In this document: positions 1 to 11,305 of the stretch, one piece after another | How positions within the stretch are numbered: the first letter of the stretch is position 1 | How the letters are laid out: every line of letters starts with the position of its first letter | Assembly: GCF_944801835.1 (NCBI RefSeq) | Contig: NZ_CALYLN010000001.1 | Coordinates: 1,024,001 to 1,088,000 of the forward strand | Reading direction: 5' to 3' | From: Bartonella sp. B1099 | Lineage (GTDB): Bacteria > Pseudomonadota > Alphaproteobacteria > Rhizobiales > Rhizobiaceae | DNA: 64,000 nt | Notes under the pieces: generated by a model | Database searches by the model: none | Told to the model about the DNA's origin: nothing | The model's input: only the letters and a program-made list of their open reading frames with translations | Program-made: the position numbers and the translations under genes

Positions 1-96
1 CTTTCTTTTTGAATTCTCTCTTTTATGATACGTTTTAAACAATGCTTATAATGCATTTATAGCCATAAAGAAGGCACTCACATACTATTATTTGTT

Positions 97-810
97 TTAT
101 TTCTCAATCTTTACAACCTCATCGCTTTTATAGACCTCATAATTATCAGGAACCAATTTTATTTTACTTTGTGTATCTATTTTTGCTCTTCCATAGGCAC
201 GACCCCAAACCTTGACATAACCAGAGATTTTCGCATTGCCATAGACCTTGCCATAAATCTTTGCAAAGCCTTTGATAGCAGCTTGTCCATAAATTTTTGC
301 ACTGCTGTAAATACAAGCAGACCCAGAAACCTTTGAATGACCATAGATCCTTGCATGATCATAAACAAAAGCATCATGAGAAACGCGCGCATGATTATAA
401 ATATGGGAATTGCTATAAACACGGGCGCAACCACTCACATGAGCTTTGCCATAAACATTCCCTGCGACATGAGCACTGTCATAGACACAAGCATGGTCAT
501 AAATTTTTGCATATCGAGTGATTACAGCCTTGCCATAAACCTCAGCATTGCCATAAACAAGAGCCTCATCATAAACCCAGCAATTGCCATAGTGTGATAA
601 GTTGCTTTCATTTTCAATATAGCCACCTAGATCGCCAGCCTTGACATCATCAAAATCTCTTAAAGCTCTAATTCGCTTTAAGAAATGACCATCTATATAT
701 TCACAATCATCAATAAATTCGTATTTTTTTGCAGGCTCTTGTTTATTAGCAGGTACAGTTTTATTAGCAATGTTAGAAATAACGGGGGTGTTTTTTGATA
801 TAGTTTTCAT
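97..810 (-). CDS. Hexapeptide-repeat (left-handed beta-helix-like) phage protein
   Basis: About 237 residues. An N-terminal segment with the signature RIRALRDFDDVKAGDLGGYI and then NLSHYGNCWVYD is followed by some 20 short repeats of the form A-x-V-Y-G-N/H/D, the periodicity of left-handed beta-helix proteins. Two shorter relatives lie at 60216-60533 and 60544-61113. I chose the ATG at 810, not the GTG at 849, because the upstream leader aligns with three other leaders that end at this point. Function is unknown. Such folds can be acyltransferases or structural, but no catalytic His is evident. Several antisense ORFs here only reflect the repeat codons. Confidence 0.75.
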   Translation of the reverse strand: MKTISKNTPVISNIANKTVPANKQEPAKKYEFIDDCEYIDGHFLKRIRALRDFDDVKAGDLGGYIENESNLSHYGNCWVYDEALVYGNAEVYGKAVITRYAKIYDHACVYDSAHVAGNVYGKAHVSGCARVYSNSHIYNHARVSHDAFVYDHARIYGHSKVSGSACIYSSAKIYGQAAIKGFAKIYGKVYGNAKISGYVKVWGRAYGRAKIDTQSKIKLVPDNYEVYKSDEVVKIEK

Positions 811-944
811 AGTCAAAACCTTACTGATTATACGTTTTTCAATTGACACCTTCTATAGAGGCGTCGGGTGTTGAAAAACACGGCAGTAAGTCCGTTGCTT
901 ACACTTTTCCCATAAGGGTATTATATGGTGTAAGCACACCCGAC
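811..944 (-). ncRNA. Structured leader RNA, copy A
   Basis: The leader runs from just after a TATAAC -10 box to the ATG at 810. It contains four nested or adjacent inverted repeats: an outer stem GTCGGGTG/CACCCGAC, a small ACGG/CCGT hairpin, a long hairpin with arms GCTTACAC/GTGTAAGC, and a final hairpin GACGCCT/AGGTGTC before the start codon. Relative to copy D the long stem has a C-G pair where D has G-C, and the final hairpin has C-G where D has T-A. Both changes keep pairing. The family is copies A to D. That it is transcribed is inferred from the promoter-like sequence. Confidence 0.7.
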
Positions 945-1056
945 AAAATCGTTATATGCCAATCACAGCATAAAAGATAGTCACTATTTTAAAGACTTTG
1001 GAAAGGTTGTTTCGTAACCTATCCGCTTACTGTTTAAAGTGTTTTTCAATCACTTG
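945..1056 (-). promoter_or_regulatory. Promoter and conserved upstream stem-loop element, copy A
   Basis: The -10 box TATAAC occupies 951-956 on the minus strand. The -35 box is less clear than in copies B to D. Further upstream lie a hairpin AGGTT/AACCT (1004-1020) with a TTTCG-type loop, the sequence ATCCGCTT, and a hairpin AAGTG/CACTT. Their positions match copies B to D, but the stem sequences differ while staying paired. See the finding on the upstream element. Confidence 0.5.
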
Positions 1057-2038
1057 AGTATTTATATAGCAAAATACGTATTTATTGTCAAATAATATTT
1101 TATCTTTTTTTGATATTTTTTATGATTTTTTTAAATGCATTGTGTGTAAATATTTATCATATGCTTATGAATTGCTTCTTTTGTATTATGTGATTTTAAA
1201 GCTATATTATGGGCTTTCTTAAACGATTGCGTTATTTTTTGAATCTATACATTTATAATATTTATAAACGCTCTCATCATGCGTATTTTTAACTTTATAA
1301 CCTATCATGTTTTTTACTAAATGGTTTTTAATATTTCTGTTAATTTCTTTTATAACACATTTGAAACTTGACAGCCTTTTATAGGAACTGTCTTTATAAT
1401 AACATTTTCATTTGCATTTTTGCTTTATTCAAAGCTACAGTTTTTACGCTTTCTCTATAGCTGCTATGTTTTTATAGCCACCGCATTATTTTCCATTTTC
1501 ATAAGAGAAATGATAATTGTGATTTATTGCTTTTATGAAAGCATCTAAAGAGAGATTGCTAATTATAGAAATGAGCAAAATCCCTTTTAATAGACTTTTG
1601 TCAGTGCTGTCAGTCTTGTCAGTTCTTTTTAGCCCCCCCTTTATATATATTTTTTAATCAAAAATAAAAGTTATTATATTTCAATGTGTTAGCATTTTAA
1701 TGATGCAACCATTATTAAGATATAACTCATAAATACAATCAATAGTATATTTTTGAAGGTATTTTGAGGGTTTGAGAAACCTTCAAAACCTATAGCAAAA
1801 TGAATATACAAAACTCTTTTTAAACAAAGCTTTTAAAAAGCATAAAGCTATCATTTGAGATTACGGTATAACCTCTTAAAGGCAATCCAAATAAGAGTGT
1901 TTAAAAGTGCAAATGTTCTTTTTTTAGAAGAACGCATATAAACACTCCTTTTAAGATTGTATCTAATAAACTTACAAAAGAGGTATAGATTATGATTATA
2001 AGACTCTATACCCCTTATGATTATAAGGTCTTATAAGT
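1057..2038. other. AT-rich region without a recognisable gene
   Basis: About 980 bases of AT-rich sequence with no convincing ORF. The only structured items I see are three 9-bp-spaced TGTCAGT repeats near 1600 (listed separately) followed by T and C runs. The stretch lies downstream of the broken restriction gene, and could hold its terminator or decayed sequence. Confidence 0.5.
1599..1623 (+). repeat. Three direct TGTCAGT repeats with 9-bp period
   Basis: TGTCAGT occurs at 1599-1605, 1608-1614 and 1617-1623 with two-base spacers. Regularly spaced short repeats can be protein-binding sites (iterons or operators). No function can be assigned. The same heptamer occurs in the palindrome GACTGACAGTGTCAGTC near 25262-25278. 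Confidence 0.45.
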
Positions 2039-3085
2039 CTATTCAGTTTCTCTAATTTCTAATTTTGGTAGGTTCTTAACGATTTTCATTGTCTCTAAAC
2101 TTACAGTAATAACCCTTTGAAACAATTCTAGAGGGTAGGCAGGGTTTCCAACGGTCTCGACAGCATAGCGATTGGCATCATTCACAATACCACTCTTTTT
2201 ATCAGTCTTTACACATTGACGCCCCATAACCCATTCAAGAGCGGGCTTGCCATTAACGATATACTCATAAGCTTCAAGAGGGATACCTGTCATAGTGATA
2301 TTACTATTGTAAAAAACGATAGATTTATCTTTTACCTTATTTTTGCTAAAGAATTTCATTTCTGTAACGTAGTAAAATTTTTCTGGATTAGAGATATCAG
2401 TTTGTTTTGGATTGCCTTTCTTAAAGGTTACTGGATAAGGTTCTACAGTTTCATAATTTACGTGCAAATGACCCAATTCACGCCCTGCTGTAACAAATTT
2501 CCAAAAATCATCAGCACTCTTTACACAAGGGATACGAGGCAATTCTTTGCATAAATTATGAGCATAGCGAGTACGATAATCTTCCGAATGCAAAAGACCG
2601 TAAATGTAATAAAAAATATCTTCTTTTGTTATATTCTCATTAGGATAAGCAGCTTTAAAATGGGCTAACCCCGCATCTGTAATGCCATCACGAACTTTCT
2701 TTTTTGCACCTGTAGTAAATAAGCTATGGTCATGATGTTTCTTATCTTCACAATGAAATATAAGCGGATAACATCTTGTTTTTTCTAATGTATCATAGGT
2801 AATGGGTTTATTAGTCATGAGACAAGAGAAACTTGAGTTACTACCACTACCTGAAACACAAATACCAAGATTATGTGAAATATCTGGATTAAAAAATTTA
2901 TGTGTTTGTCCTAGTACTTCATTAAAAAATGGCGATGTATAATGCCACATTGTTATAAACGGGCGATAAAGAACGAGAGCTTTTAGATTTGGTTCAAATT
3001 TTGCATCTATTCTTTGCTTTAATTTAGAACGAAGGCTTCTTGACCAACTAATTTTTGTAGCATCATAATCAATAATTTTTTCCAT
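2039..3085 (-). pseudogene. Type ISP-like restriction-modification enzyme, C-terminal (target recognition) fragment
   Basis: The 348-residue fragment contains DATKISWSRSL, then a region with ALVLYRPF and CVSGSGSNSSFSCLMT, typical of the C-terminal specificity part of LlaGI-like single-chain enzymes. It is in the same reading frame as the fragment at 3134-3679, separated by one TGA at 3134-3136. Across that stop the reading would be NN-stop-FFNIQRS. Shifting one base in the A7 run and one in the T6 run gives the more family-like KTIDFFNIQRS, so either a nonsense codon or two compensating indels broke it. Alone it would be inactive. Confidence 0.7.
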
Positions 3086-3133
3086 AGGTACATAAGACTT
3101 TTCAACAACGAGACTCCTCTGTATATTAAAAAA

Positions 3134-3679
3134 TCAATTGTTTTTTTGAATGGATTTATCTAATTTTTCATATGAGAAATTGTAAACCCAAGCATCTCGA
3201 TTTGATAATACACCAGGTGACATTATCTCAAAAAATTTAGCATCTGCTAAAATATTTTTATTTCCCATTGAAATAAATTGATCAAAATCCGCATTTCTTT
3301 TCTTGATCCAATCATATTTTTCATTAGGGCTAATCGGAATAAATTTTTTAGATTGCACTATCTCTTTTACACTTCTCAATGTACGTAATCTTTCTAATTT
3401 TTCTTTGGTAGAAAGATTATTACCAATATCATGATAGTAAATCTTACATGGCTGTTTCTCATATGGATTGCGTACAAAAAGAGTTATAGCTATACCATTC
3501 ATGCAACCAGATTTAAAGACGTTTTCTCCTTCTTTTGCTATATCTTTTGATTTCATATTTTTTCGAATATCACCACGAAGATTAATGATATAAATAGCAG
3601 AATACTCATTTTGTAAGCATCTTCGCATACCATCAGCAAATGTTTTATCTATCCATCCATTCCCAGAGACATAAGCTAC
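3134..3679 (-). pseudogene. Type ISP-like restriction-modification enzyme, middle fragment
   Basis: In this frame the sequence reads VAYVSGNGWIDKTFADGMRR from about 3679, then YIINLRGDIRKN, and later SNRDAWVYNFS. This is the expected continuation of the methyltransferase domain after the NPPY motif of the upstream fragment. The frame changes at about 3676-3680, where the first fragment ends at TAG: one missing base after GGTAT restores G-G-x-V-A-Y. The fragment ends at a TGA at 3134. It is part of the same ancestral gene as its neighbours on both sides. Confidence 0.75.
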
Positions 3680-6600
3680 ATACCTCCTTTTTGACTTAAG
3701 CGATTACTTGCCCAACGAATGGCACGAATGTAGCTATCGTAAAGTGCTCGCATATTCATTGATTTAGATTGAGCAGCATATGTATCTCGAATGTTATCAT
3801 TAAGTGTATCATAAGATACATTCGGATTATTATCATTGGCATTTTTTTGCCCTACTGAATAAGGAGGGTTGCCAACAATAACTTGGATATCGGCTTCCTG
3901 CTGTTTTTTACACCGCTCTGAATTCTCAAACATATAGCGTGTGAAGAAATCTTTCTCCTCCAGCATCAGAAACGTATCAGTTAAACAAATCCCTTCAAAG
4001 GGTATATAATCTCCTTTCATAAGACTATGATAGGTCGATTCAATATTAATGGCAGCTATGTAATAAGCTAAGAGAACAATTTCGTTGGCTTTGATTTCAT
4101 TTCGGAACTTATATTCCATATCCTCTGGTTTTATGAGATTGGATTGTAAAAGTCGTGTAATAAAGGTCCCAGTTCCAGTAAAAGGGTCTAGAATAGAGAC
4201 GCCTCGAGAACTTAAGCTTTGTCCAAACTCTTGCTCTAAAACATCATTGACGGAATGTAAGATAAAATCGACTATTTCAATGGGGGTATAAACAATTCCA
4301 AGTTTATCTGTTGTCTTTTTGAATGCCTTGGTAAAAAAATCTTCATAAAGTCTGATAATAAGATTCTGTTTTGCGCGCGTTTCAATAATACCTTCTGTAT
4401 CCTCCTTTACACTTTGATAAAATTTATCAAGATCTTTGGCTTCGTCTTTGATATTCATCTTATCAAGTTCAGCTAAGATCTTTTCCATAGCTTGCGAGAT
4501 GGCGTTTTTACTCACAAACTCATTTCCATCAAACAAGGATTCAAAAATAGGACGCGTCACAAGATGTTGCGCCAACATCTCAAGTGCATCTTCTTGCTCG
4601 ATACTGTCATTTAAACCGTTCTTTAATTCCTTGTGAAAAACATGAAAAGCACGATAAGCTTCACTCTTTTTATCAGCGAGTATGCTTTTAAGACGGATAA
4701 TATGATTTTGTGCAATTGCCGCAACATTACCCGCCCAGTTTCCCCATTGATTAGCCTCCCCACATTTTCTGACAATGATTGGCTTAATAGCACGCGATAA
4801 TTCATCAATATAAAAATAGAATTCTTCTTGTACTTCATACCTATGAGGGTTTTCATTCGCTACTGAACCAATATGGAGCCCAGCACTTTCAGACTTTGCA
4901 TGGAAGGATAGTTCGTCAACAACTGCGGTCATTGCTTGTAAAGCAGGGTCAAAAGTTACCCCTACAATCTCAAACAGATGACGAACATCTTGGTCTAGCT
5001 CTAAGGCTTTCATTTTGTTTTTGAAGTTGTCATCATGAGCACGCAAAGCATTGAGAACTTGCCAGATGACATCATACTTTTTATTGTTTTCTAAAGCCTG
5101 TTGTGGTGGAATATTGAAGGGAATACCAACGGGTAAAATGATATAGCCTGTTGTTTTACCTTCTGCGCGACGCATCACACGCCCCACCGCTTGTATCACA
5201 TCTACATGACTTTTACGCGGGTGTAAAAACATAACCGCATCAAGAGCGGGCACATCAATCCCTTCTGAAAGACAACGCACATTGGTGAGCACACGGCAGT
5301 TATTTTCATCTGTATCTTCTTTAAGCCAATCAAGTAATTTGTTACGCTCTTTACCATTAAAAGTCCCATCAATGTGCTTAACATCAAAGATAAGAGATGT
5401 CTTACTTTCAGGAACAAATTTATGATATTCATCAATAGCATCATTGAAAATCTCACTAACGCGTTCAGATGTATTGATATCTTTACAAAAAGCCAGAGAA
5501 CGACGCATAGGTTTTATGCCATCGTCTTCCTTCTTTTCTATTTGAGCCAGTGCTTTGTAGCAGCCAATGATTTTGGTTGTATCATCAAGAATAAGTTCGG
5601 AATTTTTATCTTTAAGACGTTTCTGAATTGTTGCGTTGATAATTGCTTCATCAACAGCTAAGACGATAACTTTATAGGGTGCTAAAAGTTTATCTTGTAG
5701 AGCTTTTGAAAAAGTATAAGTGTAAAGATTTTTCCCATAGAGCGCTTCATCATCCATGGACGCCAGAACGGCATCGGATACGTCAGCCTTCTTTTTCAGC
5801 TTGTCAGTAAAGATCTTAGGGGTTGCTGTCATGTATAGACGTTTTTTACCTTGAATGATGCTGTTATCATGAACCTTGATAAATTCAGATTCATGCTTGT
5901 CTGTTCCTAATACAACACCAGTCGTACGGTGTGCTTCATCACAAATGATTAGATCAAATTCGGGTAAATCATATTCCTTTTGCGCATCGGAAATCACTTG
6001 AATGGAATGATAGGTTGAAAAGATGACCGTCATTGCCTCTGCGAAGTTTTCACAAGCTTCTTTGGCAAGGGCTTTTGCATCTGTTGTAGCAGGAAGAACA
6101 AGATCTGATGTTTCCATGCCAACCATGTCATCTTGGTTTTTACGACGCTTTCCTACTTTTGTATCCGAACACACCGCAAAGGAACGCAAGGGAATTTGTG
6201 TGTCCAGTGTCCATTCACGGATTGTTTGTGAGACTAAAGCAAGAGAAGGCACCAAAAACAACACACGCTTGCCTTTTCCCGCTATGGTCTCTGCTATCTT
6301 AAGGCTTGTGAACGTTTTGCCTGTTCCACATGCCATAATTAGCTTGCCACGGTCTGCTTCTTTTAAACCTTCACAGACTTTCTTGATGGCTTCTTTCTGA
6401 TGGGGACGAGGTTCTTTTGTAACTTTCAGAACAACTTTTTGTTTTGTTGCAAATATTTGCCAATCTATACGACTGTTTTCCATATGACGAAGGTCAATGC
6501 GATAAACGGGTATCGCTTGTCCTTTAATCATGGCATTCACATTGTCACTTAATTCACTTTCAGTGCTATCAACGAGAAGGCGATATTTAAAGATGTCTTT

Positions 6601-6945
6601 TCCAGAGGCTGCGATAAAGCTATCAATATCCTTTTTACTGATCTGATGGTCTGCTTTATAAAACTTACATTGAATAGCCACATAGCCTTCTTGATTGCGA
6701 AGTTTTGCAACCAGATCAATGCCGATATCATTTTTATTCCAATCCTCACGCTCTTTAGCCCATTCAAAATAGCTTTCAACCTTTTCATAGCGTCCATAAT
6801 GGATAGGGTCATGCATAAGATATTTGCTAATAAAATCTTCAAAAATTTTTCCCTTTTTAGCATTTGAAGTTGCTTGTTGACGATAATATTCCAACAGAGA
6901 ACGTAGCGTGACGTGTTTATTATCAGACTTAACAGATTGCAGCAT
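3676..6945 (-). pseudogene. Type ISP-like restriction-modification enzyme, N-terminal nuclease-helicase-methyltransferase fragment
   Basis: 1089 residues. The N-terminal Mrr-like nuclease has GIDLVAKL followed by AIQCKFY (the D...QxK motif). A superfamily 2 helicase follows with Walker A MACGTGKT near residue 205 and DEAH in IICDEAHRT. An N6-adenine methyltransferase comes last, with DPFTGTGTF (SAM site, near 915) and NPPYSVG (near 1027). This order matches LlaGI-type single-polypeptide enzymes of about 1570-1600 residues, which methylate, translocate on and cut DNA. Here the chain ends just after NPPY because of a frameshift. Nuclease and translocase motifs are intact but the target-recognition part is lost, so it is probably non-functional unless the frameshift is a sequencing error. 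Confidence 0.85.
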
Positions 6946-7527
6946 ATTACAATAAAAATCCCTTGCCTTATAAGATGATCAATAACCATCAAAAGAATCA
7001 AAACGAATTCAATTAAATGCGTTTAAAACAAATATCGATAAAAATGGGGAAAAACTGCTAAAAAGCCGATAATTTTTTCAAAAGAGTTTTTAAAAGGATA
7101 CTTATCAACAGTCTATGAGAGAGATCAGATCAGAAAAATAGTGAAATTTGCTATTCATTTGATGTGTTAATCAAGACAGATGCAATACGTTCTTTTAAAA
7201 TATCATAATGATTATTTTGAAACGTTTTATGAGACACTTTAATAGATAGGTTTTGACGGTGTTTAAAACCCCCTAAACCCCTACAAAACCCTCTTAAATA
7301 TATTATTAAAGATTGTATTTACGTGTTGTGTTTAATATAGGTTGTTTATTTAAAACATTAACATATTGAAATATAATAACTTTTATTTTTGATTTAAAAA
7401 ATATATAGAGGGGGTGTAAAAAGAACACCCACCCACCCCCAAAACCAATAGATGCGGAATGCTTTGAAGGCTCTCTTCGATAATACAAGGTTATAGGGTT
7501 TAATGTTTTATAAGATATCCAGATTGC
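6946..7527. other. Intergenic region, mostly AT-rich
   Basis: It holds the promoter region of the restriction gene and the 3' flank of the DUF3987 gene. One clear inverted repeat is visible near 7413-7428, GGGTGT-aaaaag-AACACCC, inside a run of C/A. A minus-strand ORF at 7306-7488 has no recognisable features and I do not call it. No RNA gene recognised. Confidence 0.45.
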
Positions 7528-9088
7528 CTATTGTGTTGTTTTATGACTTTTTATTAAAGGATGCCATTCATAGCGTATGGTAGGTCGACCGCCTTGAGAG
7601 TTATTGTCTCCAGAGATTTCACGAATATAGTTACAACAGCATAAAAGCTCTAAAGCTTGCTTAACGGTTCCATTGTCCTTTAAACATTTCCAATTACGTT
7701 TATAAACATCACGTGAAGTAAAACCATCGGGTAAATAATCACAGCGTTCAACGTTGTTAATGTATCATGCGCCGCGTAAAGACGTTTTGCGTGACTTATC
7801 AGATATTTTTCCCAACACAATGCTGTTGTGATGGCATAGAGTCCAATTTCAAAACGACCACTATCAAGAAGTTCAAAAATCAACGCAAGGCTTGCTATAG
7901 TCTTAGGCATTTTTAAAACATGCGATTGTAAGCTTTTTGAGAAATGACCACCTTTTGCCTCTCTATGAAGATTTTCTAGCCATTCATAAAATTTCTCTTG
8001 TGCTTTTGGCATAAAACGCATGATCAGCGGGTGTTCTGGAGAACCTAGTCGTTTATCACGAAAAGAACGAAACACCCCTTCATACTTTTGCCAACCCTCT
8101 TGATTGGGAGGTTTATCAACCAATTGCCAATCTTTTGTCTCATCGGGCCACACCAGCATTTGAAACCGTTGCAATAAACCGTCATCGTTTATTCCACGGT
8201 GCATGGCTTGAATAATGGGAATAATTCGTGAAGGTTGAATGCCTCCAATCATTGATAAAGTTACATGGGGGATAAAAATGGTTCCACGCTCTATACGGTC
8301 ATAGGTAAATTGATCATCTCCATTAAAAGCTGTTAAATAGAAAGAACGGTCTGTTTGATATTCCTTTCTCTCCAAATTGGCTAAAAACCCAGATAATTCA
8401 TCACGGACCATTAAGAGACCACGGGGGTTTTCTTTTAACAATTCCCCAAGCTTTTCGACGGTCACATCATTGACAATAAAACGCGAGACATCATCATCAT
8501 GAGCACTGTCTTTAGAGAGCGTTTCAAACAAGAGAGCACGGGCTGTTTCACACTCTCCTTTTTTAAGCGCTTTATTGGCTTCTCTTTCCTTTTCTCTCTT
8601 GTCTAAACTCTCTAGTCTTTCTTTCTGCTTTAACCACTCTTTATACCATTGTTTTTGAAGGCACGTGATTGGAGCTAAAGCGGTTTCAAGGTAGGTGTTT
8701 TCATGGTTGAAGGTTGTCCAATAAGAGCTCCCCAAAGATTAGGAACAATTGTCCAATCATCATGTTGTTTTGGAGCAATCCGTACGCCATTACCAATGAC
8801 AGCAGCCAAACCACATAAAGCAGAGACAGCAATAAAATCTATTGGAGCCTGTTGACGCTCTGAAACGTCATAAATATAGTCCATGAATGGCATTGGGAGC
8901 TGTAATGGATTAAAAGGTTCAACGGGTAAGAGAGCCTTATCAATAGACTGTAATTCCCCCCAACCATTTTGTTGCAAGGCTTGTTCATAAGGAATGGCTT
9001 TTAAACAAGTATTATCGTTTAAAGAGGCATTATCGTTATCATTGACCAAAACATTTTGATTATCGTATTTTACATCACTTTCTTTCAT
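7528..9088 (-). pseudogene. DUF3987 phage/plasmid replication protein, two frameshifts
   Basis: Three pieces make one gene. The N-terminal piece (8675-9088) ends with GALIGQPSTMKTPT, a Walker-A-like loop of DUF3987 proteins. The middle piece (7680 to about 8690) continues with ETALAPITCLQKQW. The C-terminal piece (7528 to about 7760), in another frame, reads ERCDYLPDGFTSRDVYKRNW and ends RPTIRYEWHPL. The frame changes lie near 8690 and 7755 and each needs one base. Family members are thought to act with a primase in replication of integrated elements. The start overlaps the end of the Toprim gene upstream, so the two were an operon. Confidence 0.75.
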
Positions 9089-9927
9089 ATTTTCCTCTCT
9101 CTAGAAAGTAATACATTATTAAAGTCTATTCCTTTTGGAGCTTGCATGATAAAGACCTCAAAGCCTTGCCTATAAGCACGATTTTCTAGGGTAAAACCTG
9201 CTTTACGACCCGCATCATCCCCATCCATTGCAATTGTCAGACGCCCTTTTATCGGGGGTAAATTCACACGCATCATGCCACTGGTGGAAAGAGACGCCCA
9301 TAAATTCACGGGTTCTGATAATAAACCAGACAGCAGAGACAGACCCGTTTCAATGCCTTCACAAATAACCAGATGTTTTGGATTGGCTTGACTTAAACGC
9401 ACAGCACCGCCCATGACAGATCCTAACATGGCTTTTGCTGGTTTCTGATCTGTTTTGCAGCCATTGGCTTGTAAAAAGGTTCTATGAATGGCAAAGGAAC
9501 CAGCCCCCTTAACAAGAGCCACCAACGCGGGCAGTGTCATTCCTAATGGGTGCGGACATTTGTCGTGAAAGCGTAAATCAGCAGGCAATTCACACGTAAT
9601 CCCCCGCATGCGTAAATAGGTTTCTGCTAAAGTATTTTTGATCGGTTGACTTTGTTGCCAAATTGCTTTTGCTCTTTCTGCTTTCTTTTTTGCTCGCTTG
9701 AGATCAGTACAAAACTGTTTTGAGAAAGAAAGCGTGTGATCATAAGCTTGTTTCCCCAGCAAGCCAATTCTTCTGAGCGCTTGTATGATCTCTCTAAAAG
9801 AGCAGCCAGCATAACAAGTGAGTAAGAGACGCCCATCATTTCCATTGGTAATGGATAAACTAGGCAATTGATCATCATGAGCTGGACAACGGGCAAGTCC
9901 ATAACGCCCATGCCAAACCCCACACAA
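9085..9927 (-). CDS. CHC2 zinc-finger / Toprim primase-like protein (5' end uncertain)
   Basis: About 280 residues. The N-terminus has GLARCPAHDDQLPSLSI and LLTCYAGCSF, the Cys/His zinc-binding part of primase-type proteins. The C-terminal half has HLVICEGIETGLSLLSG and TIAMDGDDAGRKAG, the Toprim EG and DxD motifs. The role is probably priming of element replication together with DUF3987. No ATG precedes the zinc finger in frame: TTG at 9927 is possible, while an in-frame TAG/TGA lies slightly further up. A start in another frame near 10022 suggests a 5' frameshift. May be a pseudogene. Confidence 0.7.
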   Translation of the reverse strand: MCGVWHGRYGLARCPAHDDQLPSLSITNGNDGRLLLTCYAGCSFREIIQALRRIGLLGKQAYDHTLSFSKQFCTDLKRAKKKAERAKAIWQQSQPIKNTLAETYLRMRGITCELPADLRFHDKCPHPLGMTLPALVALVKGAGSFAIHRTFLQANGCKTDQKPAKAMLGSVMGGAVRLSQANPKHLVICEGIETGLSLLSGLLSEPVNLWASLSTSGMMRVNLPPIKGRLTIAMDGDDAGRKAGFTLENRAYRQGFEVFIMQAPKGIDFNNVLLSRERKI

Positions 9928-10242
9928 GGCACTTGCACACCTACGCCAATGAGACCATCACTATCCTCTTTTTGAATCGTAAAACAAAATGATTTACCAT
10001 GAGCGATAAACCATCTGCTCAAAGTCCAGCTAGCTTAAACTCATAGCATTCTAAACCTTTAGACTCGCTCTGCCCCCAAGGGGGCATAGTCAGATATATC
10101 ACTTCCGTCACCTATTCACGCGCTGGGATAAAAAATCTGAAACTATGAGGCAACGCCGCATTTATATGCAGTGTTGTTGTTAGGTATAAGCTTCTATAGA
10201 GATAGTTCTGATAGGAAGCCCCCACAGTTAATGGTATAGGGA
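9928..10242. other. Intergenic region between Toprim gene and foreign cluster
   Basis: It contains a short GC-rich inverted repeat TGCCCCC/GGGGGCA near 10069-10085, and a longer imperfect hairpin near 10152-10178 with arms CAACGCCGCA and TGCAGTGTTG. The second could end the cluster transcript coming from the right on the minus strand. No gene recognised. Confidence 0.4.
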
Positions 10243-10747
10243 TTAATTTGGATTCTTTCGAAATGCTCTATATAAATTTAATGTGCCTCCCCAAAACACA
10301 CCATCAGTGAACCCATTTAAAAGACCAAAAAGAAGGTTAAAATCAAATGCATGTTTCAAATCAGGTTTAACATTGAGAAAAACAATCAATGTGAATTTGA
10401 TGACAAAAGTGATAAGAATAAATATCAGCGTCAACGGCGTACCGGGCCGAATAATTAAATCCGTTCCCTCTTTGATTTTTAAACGCGGAGTGGCACGCCA
10501 GAGCAACCAGCCAACGCCAATGCCGATCATCAGCCCCGCCAACATTGAGAATGCTCCCCAGCGTGGGAACGCCAGCTGGTTAATCACATCGCTTCCGCCC
10601 AAAAAAAAGAAAGACTAACGGCAATAGAAAAAGGCGGTAAACCCCCATTTCCCTATCTTTCAATGCGTTTATTCCCAACGTAATGAGAAAAATAAGCAAA
10701 ATCCAGGCCCATAAAGGGGTTCCAGTCAGAATGTTAAACAATGACAT
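10243..10747 (-). pseudogene. DUF6622-like inner-membrane protein, frameshifted in a T8 run
   Basis: The ATG at 10747 opens MSLFNILTGTPLWAWILLIF, a multi-spanning membrane protein. The frame is lost in a run of eight T (minus strand, near 10600) and resumes as GGSDVINQLAFPRWGAFSML to 10243. Removing one T gives a continuous protein of about 167 residues with four or more membrane segments. It resembles DUF6622 proteins of enterobacteria (from memory). The start lies just after the stop of the preceding membrane gene, which indicates one operon. Function unknown. Confidence 0.6.
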
Positions 10748-10748
10748 A

Positions 10749-11305
10749 TTATGCTCCATGAGGTTTGATGCGATAAAAATATTGCATGACGTTAGGAAGA
10801 TATTTAGAAAAAAGAATACCAGCAAAAGTTAAACCCATAGTGACCAACCAAATCTGGGGGGAGCATGTAAAAAAAGCCACTAGAAGACCATTGGCAAAAA
10901 AGATGATTACCCAAATCCATGTAATATATTTATTGATGAGATAAAATAGGATATGTTTGCGTTTCTCTTCAGAAACACCAGCACTGACATAAAAATGGTA
11001 AAGGGTTTCTTTACCAGCAAGCTAATCAATGAAACCAGAGCAAGTGACAGATAGCAAAAAACTGTGGGGTAGTTCAGTAAAAGTGTAGACCATCCAGCGA
11101 AATAATTAACAAACAGGACAATAACTGTCAGAATGTTAGTAATCATTACGGGTTCTCCCTGTCGGATAATTTTAATATTCACAGCAATAATGAACAATAA
11201 AATCACAGTCAAGATGAGAGAGCGTTCGACCAGAGTTAAAACGTTTCCATTGATAACCCAGGAGTAAATACTCCACGGAATAAAAGAGATTATTATGTTA
11301 AACAT
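10749..11305 (-). pseudogene. Multi-spanning membrane protein, frameshifted
   Basis: The first frame (10907-11305) reads a hydrophobic protein up to KKPFTIF. The other frame then continues FYVSAGVSEEKRKH and YITWIWVIIFFANG, ending YRIKPHGA at 10749. A KPFT motif followed by a charged loop and a TW-W segment is seen in a family of bacterial integral membrane proteins of unknown role. The shift lies in the T5 run near 10995. The ATG overlaps the dehydratase stop by 8 bp. It belongs to the cluster running from 15018 down. Confidence 0.6.

Noticed and set aside
177..597. Several ORFs on both strands inside the repeat-protein gene
   Set aside because: They are produced by the repeated codons of the hexapeptide-repeat gene read in other frames; their Ile/Met or His/Lys-rich composition has no independent support.
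811..944. Identification of the leaders as the published Bartonella Brt RNAs
   Set aside because: Those transcripts precede XRE-type regulators, as far as I recall; here the genes are antirepressors and a repeat protein, and I cannot compare sequences. I left the family unnamed.
7306..7488. 60-codon minus-strand ORF
   Set aside because: Low-complexity AT-rich translation with no ribosome binding site or recognisable motif.
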